From assembly GCF_002741945.1 (NCBI RefSeq), contig NZ_MDVN01000001.1, positions 124,001-188,000 on the forward strand: a stretch of 64,000 bases of DNA. The letters are read 5' to 3'. The DNA is from Gaetbulibacter sp. 4G1 (GTDB lineage: Bacteria > Bacteroidota > Bacteroidia > Flavobacteriales > Flavobacteriaceae). Position 1 is the stretch's first letter; each line of letters starts with the position of its first letter. Under the pieces are notes generated by a model that saw nothing but the letters and a program-made list of their open reading frames with translations, had not been told where the DNA came from and searched no databases. This document shows positions 25,435 through 35,358 of this stretch, in pieces. Made by a program: the position numbers and the translations under genes.

Positions 25435-27315
25435 CTATTGCAGTTTTAAGATGAATGATTCTAAAGAATTTATTTTAACACTAATTTCTCCAACACCATT
25501 TTCAATAATCAAATCTGTTGAAAATTGTTTGTATAACTGATCTTCAACTTTATATTTGCTTTTATCCAAATTCCATGTATCAATAATATTTTTTGGAATT
25601 TTTAAATTGAATTCATAATCATTATCAGAATCAAAATTTGAAATAATGACAAGTTTTTCCGTATCACTCCAACGTACAAAAGATAATACTTTATCATTAT
25701 AGCCTTCGGTGTGTTCTCGATTATGTAAATGAATATCTTGATACGCATCTGTAAGTGCAGAGCTATTGATTGTAAAATTTAATAATCGCTTATAAAAATC
25801 ACGTAACATTTTCTCTTCATCACTTAATTGTCCGCCATCAAATTGCTTATTATTTACCCAGCGCTGGTGTGCTGGAACACCCACATAATCAAAAATTGAA
25901 GTACGTGTAGGATCTCCAAAGCCTATTTCCTCCGAACCATCTTCTCCAACTTCTTGTGCAAAATACACCATAGTTGGCGATGTACTTATTGTAGCAGAAA
26001 CTACCATAGCTGGCTTTCCTTTTTTTGCATCGCCTGCAAAACCTGAACTTGCTATACGTTGCTCATCATGGTTTTCTAAGAAGTGAAGCATTTGATGCTC
26101 AATATCTTTTAAATCTTCTTGAATTGGAGGAATATTATCTGTTTTTCCATGTCCTTGCATTATATGCTTAATGGTATCATATAATTGAACTTTATCATAT
26201 AAATAATCCATTTTTCCTTTTTTAATATAATCTCTATACAACCTAGGGTTGTAGACTTCGGCTAATAAAAAAGCTTCAGGATTTTTCATTTTAATTGACG
26301 AATTCATATAACTCCAAAACTCAACAGGAACCATTTCTGCCATATCATAACGGAATCCATCTACTCCTATTTCAATCCAATACAATGCGATGTCTTTAAA
26401 TTTTTTCCACGAACTTGGAACTGTCTTATCTTTCCAAAATTCAAAGTGCTTTTTATAACTTTCATTTTCAAACCCATTTGGAAGTGTATCGAAATCTTTT
26501 CTCCCATCTGGACTAATGCCATAATTAATTTTTACAGTTTCGTACCAATCTCCCATATTTGGTTGAGATAATCGAGACCCATTACCTGTCCATTTAGCAG
26601 GAAACTCTTCAAACTTTCCATCTGCTAAAGGGTGATTTTCTTTACCTAAAGGCGAATAATCGTGTTCCCATATAGGCACTTTAAAAGCTTCTTTCGGATT
26701 ATAATAAAAATTATTATTGACATGATAAACAACCGATTTATCGTCGGTAGCACCAAAATCCTCAACTCCTTTTGGGTTGGTTAACCCTTGATAATTTCTA
26801 GCAATATGATTGGGAACAATATCAATGATAACTTTTAATCCAGTATCATGAGAACGCTCAATAAGTGCTTTAAATTCTTCTAATCTGTTTTCTGGATTTT
26901 TGGCTAAATCTGGATTGACATTATAATAATCCTTAACAGCATAGGGTGAACCTGCTCTACCTTTTACAACATCTGGATCATCATTAGAGATTCCATATTT
27001 TGTATAATCTGTAATTACATCGTGGTGTGGCACACCTGTATACCAAATGTGCGTTACACCTAATTCTTTGATTTCTTTTAAAGCTTTTGATGTAAAATCA
27101 TTAAACTTTCCAACTCCATTTTCTTCAATTGTTCCCCACGGTTTATTTGTTGTATTTGTATTCCCAAACAAGCGTGTAAACACCTGATAAATAACTTTTT
27201 TACTCTTTAGCTCTTTTTTATTTGATATTGATTCAGGAGTCGGATTTGCTTCCTTTTTACATCCAAAGGATATCAAAAAAATGAGAATTATTATGTATAT
27301 ATATTGCTTATTCAT
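25435..27315 (-). CDS. GH13 alpha-amylase-family lipoprotein
   Basis: The 626-residue lipoprotein (FLISFGCKKE, Cys19) carries all GH13 regions: DIVPNH (165-170), GVDGFRYDMAEM with nucleophile Asp324, FLLAEVYN with Glu353 and FLENHDEQR with Asp417. A long insert between regions I and II (about 180-300) and a C-terminal beta domain follow the pattern of flavobacterial alpha-amylases in maltodextrin loci. It lies seven bases after the GH31 stop. Whether it is endo-acting or exo-acting cannot be read here. Confidence 0.94.
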   Translation of the reverse strand: MNKQYIYIIILIFLISFGCKKEANPTPESISNKKELKSKKVIYQVFTRLFGNTNTTNKPWGTIEENGVGKFNDFTSKALKEIKELGVTHIWYTGVPHHDVITDYTKYGISNDDPDVVKGRAGSPYAVKDYYNVNPDLAKNPENRLEEFKALIERSHDTGLKVIIDIVPNHIARNYQGLTNPKGVEDFGATDDKSVVYHVNNNFYYNPKEAFKVPIWEHDYSPLGKENHPLADGKFEEFPAKWTGNGSRLSQPNMGDWYETVKINYGISPDGRKDFDTLPNGFENESYKKHFEFWKDKTVPSSWKKFKDIALYWIEIGVDGFRYDMAEMVPVEFWSYMNSSIKMKNPEAFLLAEVYNPRLYRDYIKKGKMDYLYDKVQLYDTIKHIMQGHGKTDNIPPIQEDLKDIEHQMLHFLENHDEQRIASSGFAGDAKKGKPAMVVSATISTSPTMVYFAQEVGEDGSEEIGFGDPTRTSIFDYVGVPAHQRWVNNKQFDGGQLSDEEKMLRDFYKRLLNFTINSSALTDAYQDIHLHNREHTEGYNDKVLSFVRWSDTEKLVIISNFDSDNDYEFNLKIPKNIIDTWNLDKSKYKVEDQLYKQFSTDLIIENGVGEISVKINSLESFILKLQ

Positions 27316-27322
27316 AAAGCTA

Positions 27323-29758
27323 TTATTTAAATTTAATTTTGATGTTCTTATATTTTGAAGTATTCCAAACTAATGGAATGGTTAAGCTATTATTTTTGGC
27401 ATTCCATGTACATTTTACCCTTTTTCCATCAATTTTTATTCGCTTTGGTTCATTTTTGATATTATGAATAATCAAATCTATTTGCTTAAGTTTTGATTCA
27501 GAATCAGAACCAATTTCTGCTTCGAAATCAATCTCTAACCAGCGTCTCTTAATTTTTGCTTCAAACTCTAAAACTTCATACTGCCCCGTTTCATAAGCAT
27601 TAGCTGTTTTTCCATCATCATTATAAAATTTTCGCTCGCTAGCTTTAACAGAATTATGGTGATAATAATGTATCTCTAATGTATTCGCATCATAACCTTC
27701 TGTACTTTGCATAGGTTTTGCTATGGGAATAAAAGCTCCCGCTCGAATGTAGGTTGGAATTGAATTTTCTTTTAACCCTATAGTTTTTGTTTGCCCGCCA
27801 TCAATAGTTTCATCAGTATAGAAATCAAACCAAATATTATTCTTAGCAAAATATACATCTTGATTTTTTATACCAGCTTTTAAAACTGGTGACACCAAAA
27901 TATCATGTCCCCATAAATAGCTTTTGGAGTAATTAAATAGCTTTTCATTATTTGGCTCTTCAAAAAATAAAGGTCGCATTAGAGGATTTCCAAACTGATT
28001 ATTCTCGTAAACTAATTGATAGTTATAAGGCAGCAACTTATAACGTAATTCTATAGCCTTTTTTGCTAAAATTTTAGCTTTTTCACTTCTAAAAACAGGT
28101 TCGCTTGGTACATCTTCTTGAGCGTGAGGCCTAAAAACAGGTTGAAAAACACCATATTGCAACCATCTAACATATAACTCATCGTCTAAATTTGCACCAG
28201 CAAACCCTCCTAAATCAGAGTGCATATATGCTAGACCTTGCATCCCCATTTGTATTGCAATTTCTGGTTGACTTTGTAAACCGCCCCAAGTTCTATTTAC
28301 ATCACCTGACCAAGGAATAAGACCAAAGCGTTGCGAGCCTGAATACCCTGCTCGCATTAAAATAAATGGTCGTGTGTTAGGAAAATCTCTTTTATAACCC
28401 TCATGTATTAATCGTGCCCAATCGTGACCGTAAATGTTATGAACTTCATCAGCAGTTCCTTTGGCATGAATCAAATCTGAAGGGTGTACTTCTGGCTCAC
28501 CCAAATCTCCCCAAACACCAGCAACTCCTTTATTTGCTAAATCTTTGTATATATTCCAAAACCATTGTTCTGCTTTTGGTTTATAAATATCGATTAAACC
28601 AGTATTCCCAAAATAGAAATCATATTTATAAGGGTTTCCCAGAGAGTCTTTTGCTAAAACGTCCTCTTTTACAGCATCTTCCCATCGCTTTGAAGTAGTT
28701 AAAATAAATGGCTCTGTAATGGTTATCGTTTTAACGCCTTTATTTTTTAAACGTGATACCATGCCTTCAAAATCGGGAAACGAATCGCGAAAAACCTCTA
28801 AATTACCCATGGTTCCTGTCATTTCTTTACCAAACCAGTATAGGTCTAAAATAATGGCATCTACAGGTATATTTTCTTTTTTAAACTCATTAATAGTTCC
28901 CTCAACTTCCTGCTGCGAGTGATATCCAAATCTACTTGAAAAATTACCTAAAGCCCAACGAGGAAGCATAGGTTGCTTACCTGTTAAATTTGTATAATTA
29001 TCAATAATATCAAGCCAAGAATTACCAACAATAACTTGATAAGTTTTTCTACCTGAAATGGTTTCGTAAGTTAACGTATTATCTTTTTTACTATCTAAAT
29101 CTAAAAACCCAATTGGTGCATTATCAAAATGTACCATGTATTTATTTGAAGACATAACAATAGGAAGTGTAAAATTCATTAATTCACTTCGTGTTTCGTA
29201 GCCATAATGTGCTTTATTATAAAGTTGTAATCGGTTACCACGACGATTCATCCCTAAAGCACGAGCTCCTCCACCGTATAAAACTTCATCTTTTTTTAAA
29301 TTGAATTGAATGGTTTCTAAACTATCATTCTTTATGTAACCTCCTTTTTCGGAAATGATTGGTTCTCCTTTATAAGAATAGGATATTTGAAAGGGTTCTT
29401 TTTGAATATTAACTTGGATTCCGTCTGTTTTTATCGAAGCAAAACCATCTTTATCAACTAATGACTTAATTATCTTATTTTGAGTTATTATTAACTCATT
29501 TGCAGTAAATAAATATTCCTTTTCATTTGTGTATGTAACAATAGCATGAGACTTACAAGTATACTTCTCACCTAGTGGAATAAATGATGTTTCTATAATT
29601 TGAGTATTAAAAAACTGAATAATATATCTTCCATCGCTTACTTCAATTTCAATAGTACTACCTTTTTCGGCAATACTTTTAAAAATGCGATTTGGGTTTT
29701 GCCCAAAAGACAAAGCTGTTAATAATAGAAAAAATAAGAATAACTTCAAATGCTTCAT
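27323..29758 (-). CDS. GH31 alpha-glucosidase, exported
   Basis: The 811-residue enzyme starts at MKHLKLFLFFLLLTALSFGQ, a cleavable signal ending AL-SFGQ. The frame extends upstream to 29875, but that would overlap the previous gene and bury the signal. The GH31 barrel shows the nucleophile in GVWGDLGEPE (Asp418) and acid/base in IPWSGDVNRTW (Asp486), with an N-terminal galactose-mutarotase-like domain (YGGGARALGMNRRG) and a C-terminal beta domain. The nucleophile motif WGDLGE differs from the WIDMNE of many alpha-glucosidases, so specificity could be for other alpha-links. It would release glucose from oligosaccharides in the periplasm. Confidence 0.93.
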   Translation of the reverse strand: MKHLKLFLFFLLLTALSFGQNPNRIFKSIAEKGSTIEIEVSDGRYIIQFFNTQIIETSFIPLGEKYTCKSHAIVTYTNEKEYLFTANELIITQNKIIKSLVDKDGFASIKTDGIQVNIQKEPFQISYSYKGEPIISEKGGYIKNDSLETIQFNLKKDEVLYGGGARALGMNRRGNRLQLYNKAHYGYETRSELMNFTLPIVMSSNKYMVHFDNAPIGFLDLDSKKDNTLTYETISGRKTYQVIVGNSWLDIIDNYTNLTGKQPMLPRWALGNFSSRFGYHSQQEVEGTINEFKKENIPVDAIILDLYWFGKEMTGTMGNLEVFRDSFPDFEGMVSRLKNKGVKTITITEPFILTTSKRWEDAVKEDVLAKDSLGNPYKYDFYFGNTGLIDIYKPKAEQWFWNIYKDLANKGVAGVWGDLGEPEVHPSDLIHAKGTADEVHNIYGHDWARLIHEGYKRDFPNTRPFILMRAGYSGSQRFGLIPWSGDVNRTWGGLQSQPEIAIQMGMQGLAYMHSDLGGFAGANLDDELYVRWLQYGVFQPVFRPHAQEDVPSEPVFRSEKAKILAKKAIELRYKLLPYNYQLVYENNQFGNPLMRPLFFEEPNNEKLFNYSKSYLWGHDILVSPVLKAGIKNQDVYFAKNNIWFDFYTDETIDGGQTKTIGLKENSIPTYIRAGAFIPIAKPMQSTEGYDANTLEIHYYHHNSVKASERKFYNDDGKTANAYETGQYEVLEFEAKIKRRWLEIDFEAEIGSDSESKLKQIDLIIHNIKNEPKRIKIDGKRVKCTWNAKNNSLTIPLVWNTSKYKNIKIKFK

Positions 29759-29765
29759 TCTATGC

Positions 29766-30929
29766 TTATTGATTAATAAACAACCAAGAAATTGCTTGTT
29801 TAAATTCGGTTTTCCAAAATGATTCGCTGTGAATTCCATTTGGCCCAATCTTTTTATGAATATTTGAAAACCCATTTAATTCCATTAGTTCAACCATTCT
29901 ATTTATATTATTAACCATCTCTTCTCCTTCTTGATCTCCTATCAAATAATAAAACTTAGTGTTATTAGGGTGCTCTTCTGTAAACTTAAAACCATTTTCA
30001 GCATACCAAAATGATGGAGAAAACACACCAGCTTGCCCAAATACATCTGGTCTTTTAACTGCAGCATAATGTGCAAATAAACCTCCTAAAGACGACCCCA
30101 TAATACCTGTGTTATTATGATCTGGTTTGGTTCTGTATGTTTTATCAATTTCTGGTTTTAGGTTATTTACTAAAAAATCCAAATACAGCTTTCCTTCACC
30201 TTTACCATACTTCTCATGATCCCAAGCCGAATATTCATTTAAGCGTTTATTTCCCCCATGGTCTATAGCCACAACAATAAGTTCAAAACCCATTTCATTA
30301 TACATTGCATTTAATGTTTCGTCAACTTCCCACTCACCTGTATAAGAGGTTTTAACATCAAATACGTTTTGCCCATCTTGAAAATATAAAACTGGATAGT
30401 GTTTATTAGAGGTTTCATAATTAGGCGGCAAATAGACACTTACTTTCCGTTTTCGGTTTAACTGTGGAATTTCAAAATCTTCGGCAAACACATGTACATT
30501 TTTAGACGCTGTCGATACTTGATTATTTTCAACTAAATTATACCAGTTTGCAATATTTACTTCAACTTTTTCGTCTTGTCCTGTAAAAGCATATGTTCGG
30601 TTTTCAATTGGATTTCCATTTTCTAAACACTCAACAGTTTCCCAATTTCCTTGTGTGAATTTAAAATTAATAGTCTCTCGGTATTTAGGAATGGTAATGC
30701 TATAATTATTATTTTTCTTTTTTAATTTGAATTGTTCTCTGCCACCAGACCAACCTTCAAAATCTCCAGAAATATAAATCTCTTTATTATAATCGTGATT
30801 ATTTGGAAACTGGTTAATAACAAACGTAACCACTTCATTTCCTAACAGTTTATTATCATCTTGATTTTTCTTATCTAAACAAGAAATCAATACAATACTT
30901 AATATTAATATGACTAGATGCTTTTTCAT
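29766..30929 (-). CDS. CE1-like esterase (alpha/beta hydrolase) with N-terminal glucan-binding-like domain, lipoprotein
   Basis: The 387-residue lipoprotein (LSIVLISCLDKK, Cys17) has two parts. Residues 30-130 form a beta domain with ISGDFEGWSGG, resembling CBM20/CBM48-type starch-binding modules. Residues 155-387 are an esterase-D/enterochelin-esterase-like fold with GSSLGG (nucleophile Ser280), YLIGDQEGEE (Asp332) and GIHSESFW (His367). Such esterases recur in flavobacterial alpha-glucan loci, but their substrate is unclear. It sits between the SusA-like enzyme and the GH31 in the operon. Confidence 0.88.
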   Translation of the reverse strand: MKKHLVILILSIVLISCLDKKNQDDNKLLGNEVVTFVINQFPNNHDYNKEIYISGDFEGWSGGREQFKLKKKNNNYSITIPKYRETINFKFTQGNWETVECLENGNPIENRTYAFTGQDEKVEVNIANWYNLVENNQVSTASKNVHVFAEDFEIPQLNRKRKVSVYLPPNYETSNKHYPVLYFQDGQNVFDVKTSYTGEWEVDETLNAMYNEMGFELIVVAIDHGGNKRLNEYSAWDHEKYGKGEGKLYLDFLVNNLKPEIDKTYRTKPDHNNTGIMGSSLGGLFAHYAAVKRPDVFGQAGVFSPSFWYAENGFKFTEEHPNNTKFYYLIGDQEGEEMVNNINRMVELMELNGFSNIHKKIGPNGIHSESFWKTEFKQAISWLFINQ

Positions 30930-30984
30930 TGTAGCATTTATAATGATAGTTTTTGAGAAATCAGAGAATAATTTTTAAATGAAG

Positions 30985-32970
30985 TTATTGCTTCGTTGTT
31001 AAGATGGTACTTCCTTTTTCTTTTAAAATTAGCTTGTCGTTCCATTCAATCACATTCCCTGTTATGATATTATTTAATGATTTTGCATTTAAATCTAATT
31101 CATCAAATCGTTTTAAATCTAATTCAACCTCGATTTCATTTTTATTTAAAATATGGACAACTGTTTCATCTTCTATAACTCTAAACAATACATAAACACC
31201 ATTTTCTGGAGCAAAATGAATTGTTTTTCCATTATGAATTGCTTTACTATTTTTACGATAATTGAGTAACTTTTTTAAATACTCCTGCATATTTTTTTGA
31301 GCATCGGTTAAGCCTTCTCCGGTAAATGCATTTACAGTATCTCCTTGCCAACCTCCAGGAAAATCTGTACGGATTAAACCATGGTCTCCAGGTTTATCAA
31401 AATCGTCCATTAAAATTTCTGTTCCGTAATATATTTGCGGAATTCTGGGCAAAGTCAATAAATAACTTAGAGCCATTTTGGTGTTTGTAACATCTCCCTT
31501 AAGTTGTGTGAAAATGCGACTCATATCATGATTATCTGGAAAAATCATAATGTCTTGTGGGTTTGCATAATGAAAATCATTTGCTAAACCTTCGTATATT
31601 TTCACTAGCCCTTTATTCCACGATTCTTCTTCATTTAAAGCCTTAACAATATTAGATTGCATAGCAAAATCCATAGTAGACTTCAAATTAGAATCGTAAC
31701 CATCTTTATTATTTGCGCCTTCTTGCCAATAACCAATTAATAGTGGATTATAACTCCATTCTTCACCAACAATACTAAAATTAGGGTATTCATTCATTAT
31801 AGCTCCTGCCCAATCACTCATAAAATCTTTATCGGGGTATGGATAGGTATCTTGTCGAATACCTGCTAAACCTACAGTTTCAATCCACCAAATACTATTT
31901 TGAATAATATACTTAGCCATGAACGGATTACGCTGATTTAAGTCTGGCATTTGGTGTGTAAACCAGCCATCTCTATTACCATCAACATCTGCTTTAGCTG
32001 CATAAATATCTTGATTACTTGTGCGTCTGTGGTTAGAATAGGTAGCCAAATCCCATTTCCATTTATCTTTGTTTTTTTCGTAATCTTCTTGATGATTTAC
32101 CCAATCTTTAAACGGCAAATCTTTCATCCACCAATGTTCTACACCACAATGATTGGCGACTTGATCCATTACTAGTTTAATGTTTCTCGCTTTTGCTTTA
32201 TCGGCTAGTTCTCGGTACTCTGATAATGTTCCAAAACGTGGGTCTATTTCATAAAAATCGGTCATGGCATAACCATGATATGATGACCTGGGCATGTTGT
32301 TAGTTAACAATGGGCAAGACCAAATGGCTGTAAAACCCATATCTTGAATATAATCTAAATGATTAATAATCCCTTTTATATCGCCACCATGTCTTGCATA
32401 ATCATCTTTTCGATTAATCGTAGCTTCCTTTAACAGGCTTACTTTTTGTCCTGCTTCATTTATACCTGTCTTTTTTAAGAAAATATCATTTGAAGTGTCT
32501 CCATTTGCAAATCGATCTGGCGTAATTAAATATAACACATCAGAACTATTAAAACCTATATAATCTTCAGCTTGCTTTTCTCTAGACTTAATTTCATAAG
32601 TATGTATTAATTCTTCATTATTTTCAATCTTAAAAACAATATTGAATTTTCCTGATTTTACAGCTTTATCAACATTCAAATCAATAAATAAATAATTTGG
32701 ACTATCTGCCTTATGTACTTTTTTGATTGAAACACCTTCGTATGAAATTTCAGGTTTTGCTTTTGATATATTAGGATGATTAATAAGCAATTGCAATTCA
32801 GAAGTTTTAAAACCAGCCCACCAATTTGGTGGTTCAACACGTTCAATATCGTTACGTTCAATTACAGATGTATGAGTTTCCATTTTATCTATAACTATAT
32901 CATTTTGTTTTTTGCACGATATACTAAAAACAACTACGAATAAAAGATATATTTTGATTGATTTATGCAT
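30985..32970 (-). CDS. GH13 neopullulanase/cyclomaltodextrinase, SusA-like lipoprotein
   Basis: The 661-residue lipoprotein (VVFSISCKKQ, Cys19) has an N-terminal beta-sandwich (about 40-130, ERVEPPNWWAGFKTSELQLLI, the cyclomaltodextrinase N-domain signature). The GH13 barrel contains DQVANHCG (near 272), GIRQDTYPYPD with Asp374, FSIVGEEW with Glu403 and IFPDNHDMSR with Asp482. A C-terminal beta domain follows. This is the layout of the Bacteroides neopullulanase SusA, which cuts maltodextrins, pullulan and cyclodextrins in the periplasm. It lies 23 bases after the GH65 gene. Confidence 0.93.
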   Translation of the reverse strand: MHKSIKIYLLFVVVFSISCKKQNDIVIDKMETHTSVIERNDIERVEPPNWWAGFKTSELQLLINHPNISKAKPEISYEGVSIKKVHKADSPNYLFIDLNVDKAVKSGKFNIVFKIENNEELIHTYEIKSREKQAEDYIGFNSSDVLYLITPDRFANGDTSNDIFLKKTGINEAGQKVSLLKEATINRKDDYARHGGDIKGIINHLDYIQDMGFTAIWSCPLLTNNMPRSSYHGYAMTDFYEIDPRFGTLSEYRELADKAKARNIKLVMDQVANHCGVEHWWMKDLPFKDWVNHQEDYEKNKDKWKWDLATYSNHRRTSNQDIYAAKADVDGNRDGWFTHQMPDLNQRNPFMAKYIIQNSIWWIETVGLAGIRQDTYPYPDKDFMSDWAGAIMNEYPNFSIVGEEWSYNPLLIGYWQEGANNKDGYDSNLKSTMDFAMQSNIVKALNEEESWNKGLVKIYEGLANDFHYANPQDIMIFPDNHDMSRIFTQLKGDVTNTKMALSYLLTLPRIPQIYYGTEILMDDFDKPGDHGLIRTDFPGGWQGDTVNAFTGEGLTDAQKNMQEYLKKLLNYRKNSKAIHNGKTIHFAPENGVYVLFRVIEDETVVHILNKNEIEVELDLKRFDELDLNAKSLNNIITGNVIEWNDKLILKEKGSTILTTKQ

Positions 32971-32993
32971 GCTATCGATTTTAAATAGTTAAT

Positions 32994-35300
32994 CTATACA
33001 GTTACTAAATTATTGGGCTCAATTGTTACCAATTCATTGTTTACCAAAATTTGTAGAGCAGTTTCATTCTCTAATTCAAAATTAGTTTCATTCTGGCACA
33101 CATTTACTTTTATAATAGCTCCTCTAAAATTAACTTTAAAAGAATAAGCATCCCATTGTTCGGGGATTTTTGGGGTAAAGGATAAAACATTATCCTTAAC
33201 TCGCATCCCGCCAAAACCTTCAACAATACTCATCCATGTTCCTGCCATTGATGTTATGTGTAATCCTTCATGTACTTCATGATTATAATCATCTAAATCT
33301 AAACGAGATGTACGCAAATAAAATTCATATGCTTGTTCCATTCTGCCTAATTTAGCGGCTTGAATACTATGCACACAAGGGGACAATGAGCTTTCGTGCA
33401 CTGTAAAAGGTTCATAAAAATCAAAATGTTTTTCTAATTCGTCCTTTGTAAATTCATCTTCAAAGAAATACAACCCTTGCAAAACATCGGCTTGTTTTAT
33501 GTAAGGTGAACGCAAAATTTTGTCCCAAGACCATTTTTGGTTAATTGGTCTTTGTGATTTATCTAGCTTAGATACAGGAATTAATTCTTTATCTAAAAAA
33601 CCATCTTGCTGAAGAAATACTTGATGTTTTTCTGAATAAGGGAAATACATATTATCAGCAACCGCTTTCCAAAGCGCCATCTCTGTTTTAGAAAGTTTAA
33701 CTTTTTTGGCAATTCTTAAAAAATCTGAGTGATAATCTGCGTCTACTTTTTCAATCGTTTCAATAGTGTAATTAATACACCATTGTGCCAAATAGTTAGT
33801 ATACCAATTATTATTTACATTGTTCTCGTATTCGTTTGGTCCGGTAACTCCAAGAATAACATATTTATTTTTTTCTTTAGAAAAGTTAGCGCGTTGTTGC
33901 CAAAAACGAGCAATACCAATTAGCACCTCTAAACCTTTTTCTGGAATATAACTATAATCCCCAGTATAACGATAGTAATTAAATATGGCAAATGCGATGG
34001 CCCCGTTACGATGGATCTCTTCAAATGTAATTTCCCATTCGTTATGGCATTCTTCTCCATTCATAGTAACCATAGGGTATAGTGCTGCACCATTATTTAA
34101 TCCAATGTTTTTAGCATTCTCTATGGCTTTTTCTAAATGATTATAACGATATTCCAACAAGCTTCTAGCTACTTGCTGATCTTTTGTTGCCATGTAAAAA
34201 GGAATACAGTAGGCCTCGGTATCCCAATAGGTGCTACCTCCGTATTTTTCGCCTGTAAATCCTTTTGGGCCAATATTTAATCTAGAATCTTTACCTAAAT
34301 AGGTTTGATTTAATTGAAAAATATTAAAACGAATACCTTGTTGCGCTTTTACATCTCCAGTAATATTAATATCTGCACTTTCCCAAATATTTGCCCAAGC
34401 TTCTTTTTGTTTTAGTAACAAACCTTCAAATCCAATTTTTTTAGCTTTTTCTAAAATTTGCTTTGATACAGAAGCTAATTCACTTTTATCATAATTTCTA
34501 TCTGCAACATAACCTCCAAATTTTTGAATAGAATAAGTTTGACCTTTGTCAACTTCGAAATTATAATTAAATGATATTTGATTAGAATCTGTTTTTATAG
34601 TGGGCTCTATTGAAGTTTCTTTATTGTTTATAAAGATTTTAGATTCCATAAAGGTACAGGTATAAAAATCTGTTTTCATGGTTTTAGCTTCAATAAATGC
34701 CTGATGATTTTTATGATTTACTTTTAAAGTGTCCCAGAATTTATCATCCCAATTGGTATCTTCATTAGTAATACTAGCATCTAAATAGGGTTGAAATTGA
34801 ACTTTAGCATTACTATTTAAAGGCGTAATACTATATTCTATTGCTCCTAATTCTTCTATATCTAAACTTAAAAAACGCTTAGTTTCAACTTCAACTTGAA
34901 TATTATTGTTCAGTGTAGCTATAAAACATCGAGACAACCAACCTTCTTGCATGTTGAGTTCTCTTTTAAAATTTTCAATCTTTTTACATGAAAACAAATC
35001 TAATTGTTCATCATTTATAAAAACATTTATTCCTATCCAATTGGGTGCATTAAGCACTTTGGCAAAATACTCTGGATATCCGTTTTTCCACCAACCTACT
35101 CTAGTTTTGTCTGGATAATATACTCCAGCTATATAACTGCCTTGAAATGTTGGTCCAGAATAATGTTCTTCAAAATTAGCACGTTGCCCCATAGCACCGT
35201 TACCAATGCTAAATAAACTTTCGGAAGATTTTACTCGATTTGCATCAAAGCCTTCTTCTATTAAGGACCAATTATCTGGTTTTATATAATCTTGATTCAT
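32994..35300 (-). CDS. GH65 phosphorylase, probably maltose phosphorylase
   Basis: The 768-residue cytoplasmic protein (no signal) shows the GH65 barrel: YWDTEAYCIPFYMATKDQQVARSLLEYRYN (358-387), NGEECHNEWEITFEEIHRNGA (414-433), and VTGPNEYE with the catalytic acid Glu490. N-terminal and C-terminal beta domains flank it. GH65 phosphorylases cleave an alpha-glucoside with phosphate to beta-glucose 1-phosphate. Next to a beta-phosphoglucomutase and a maltose-type MFS importer, maltose is the likely substrate; trehalose or kojibiose are alternatives. Phosphorolysis saves one ATP per disaccharide. Confidence 0.92.
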   Translation of the reverse strand: MNQDYIKPDNWSLIEEGFDANRVKSSESLFSIGNGAMGQRANFEEHYSGPTFQGSYIAGVYYPDKTRVGWWKNGYPEYFAKVLNAPNWIGINVFINDEQLDLFSCKKIENFKRELNMQEGWLSRCFIATLNNNIQVEVETKRFLSLDIEELGAIEYSITPLNSNAKVQFQPYLDASITNEDTNWDDKFWDTLKVNHKNHQAFIEAKTMKTDFYTCTFMESKIFINNKETSIEPTIKTDSNQISFNYNFEVDKGQTYSIQKFGGYVADRNYDKSELASVSKQILEKAKKIGFEGLLLKQKEAWANIWESADINITGDVKAQQGIRFNIFQLNQTYLGKDSRLNIGPKGFTGEKYGGSTYWDTEAYCIPFYMATKDQQVARSLLEYRYNHLEKAIENAKNIGLNNGAALYPMVTMNGEECHNEWEITFEEIHRNGAIAFAIFNYYRYTGDYSYIPEKGLEVLIGIARFWQQRANFSKEKNKYVILGVTGPNEYENNVNNNWYTNYLAQWCINYTIETIEKVDADYHSDFLRIAKKVKLSKTEMALWKAVADNMYFPYSEKHQVFLQQDGFLDKELIPVSKLDKSQRPINQKWSWDKILRSPYIKQADVLQGLYFFEDEFTKDELEKHFDFYEPFTVHESSLSPCVHSIQAAKLGRMEQAYEFYLRTSRLDLDDYNHEVHEGLHITSMAGTWMSIVEGFGGMRVKDNVLSFTPKIPEQWDAYSFKVNFRGAIIKVNVCQNETNFELENETALQILVNNELVTIEPNNLVTV

Positions 35301-35358
35301 TTTTATTTATTATTAAAATAAGAGTCTTCATTTTAATTCTCTCTTCAACGTAATACTC

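Noticed and set aside
27323-29875. Longer start for the GH31 gene at 29875
   Set aside because: It would overlap the esterase gene by more than 100 bases and hide a clear signal peptide starting at 29758.
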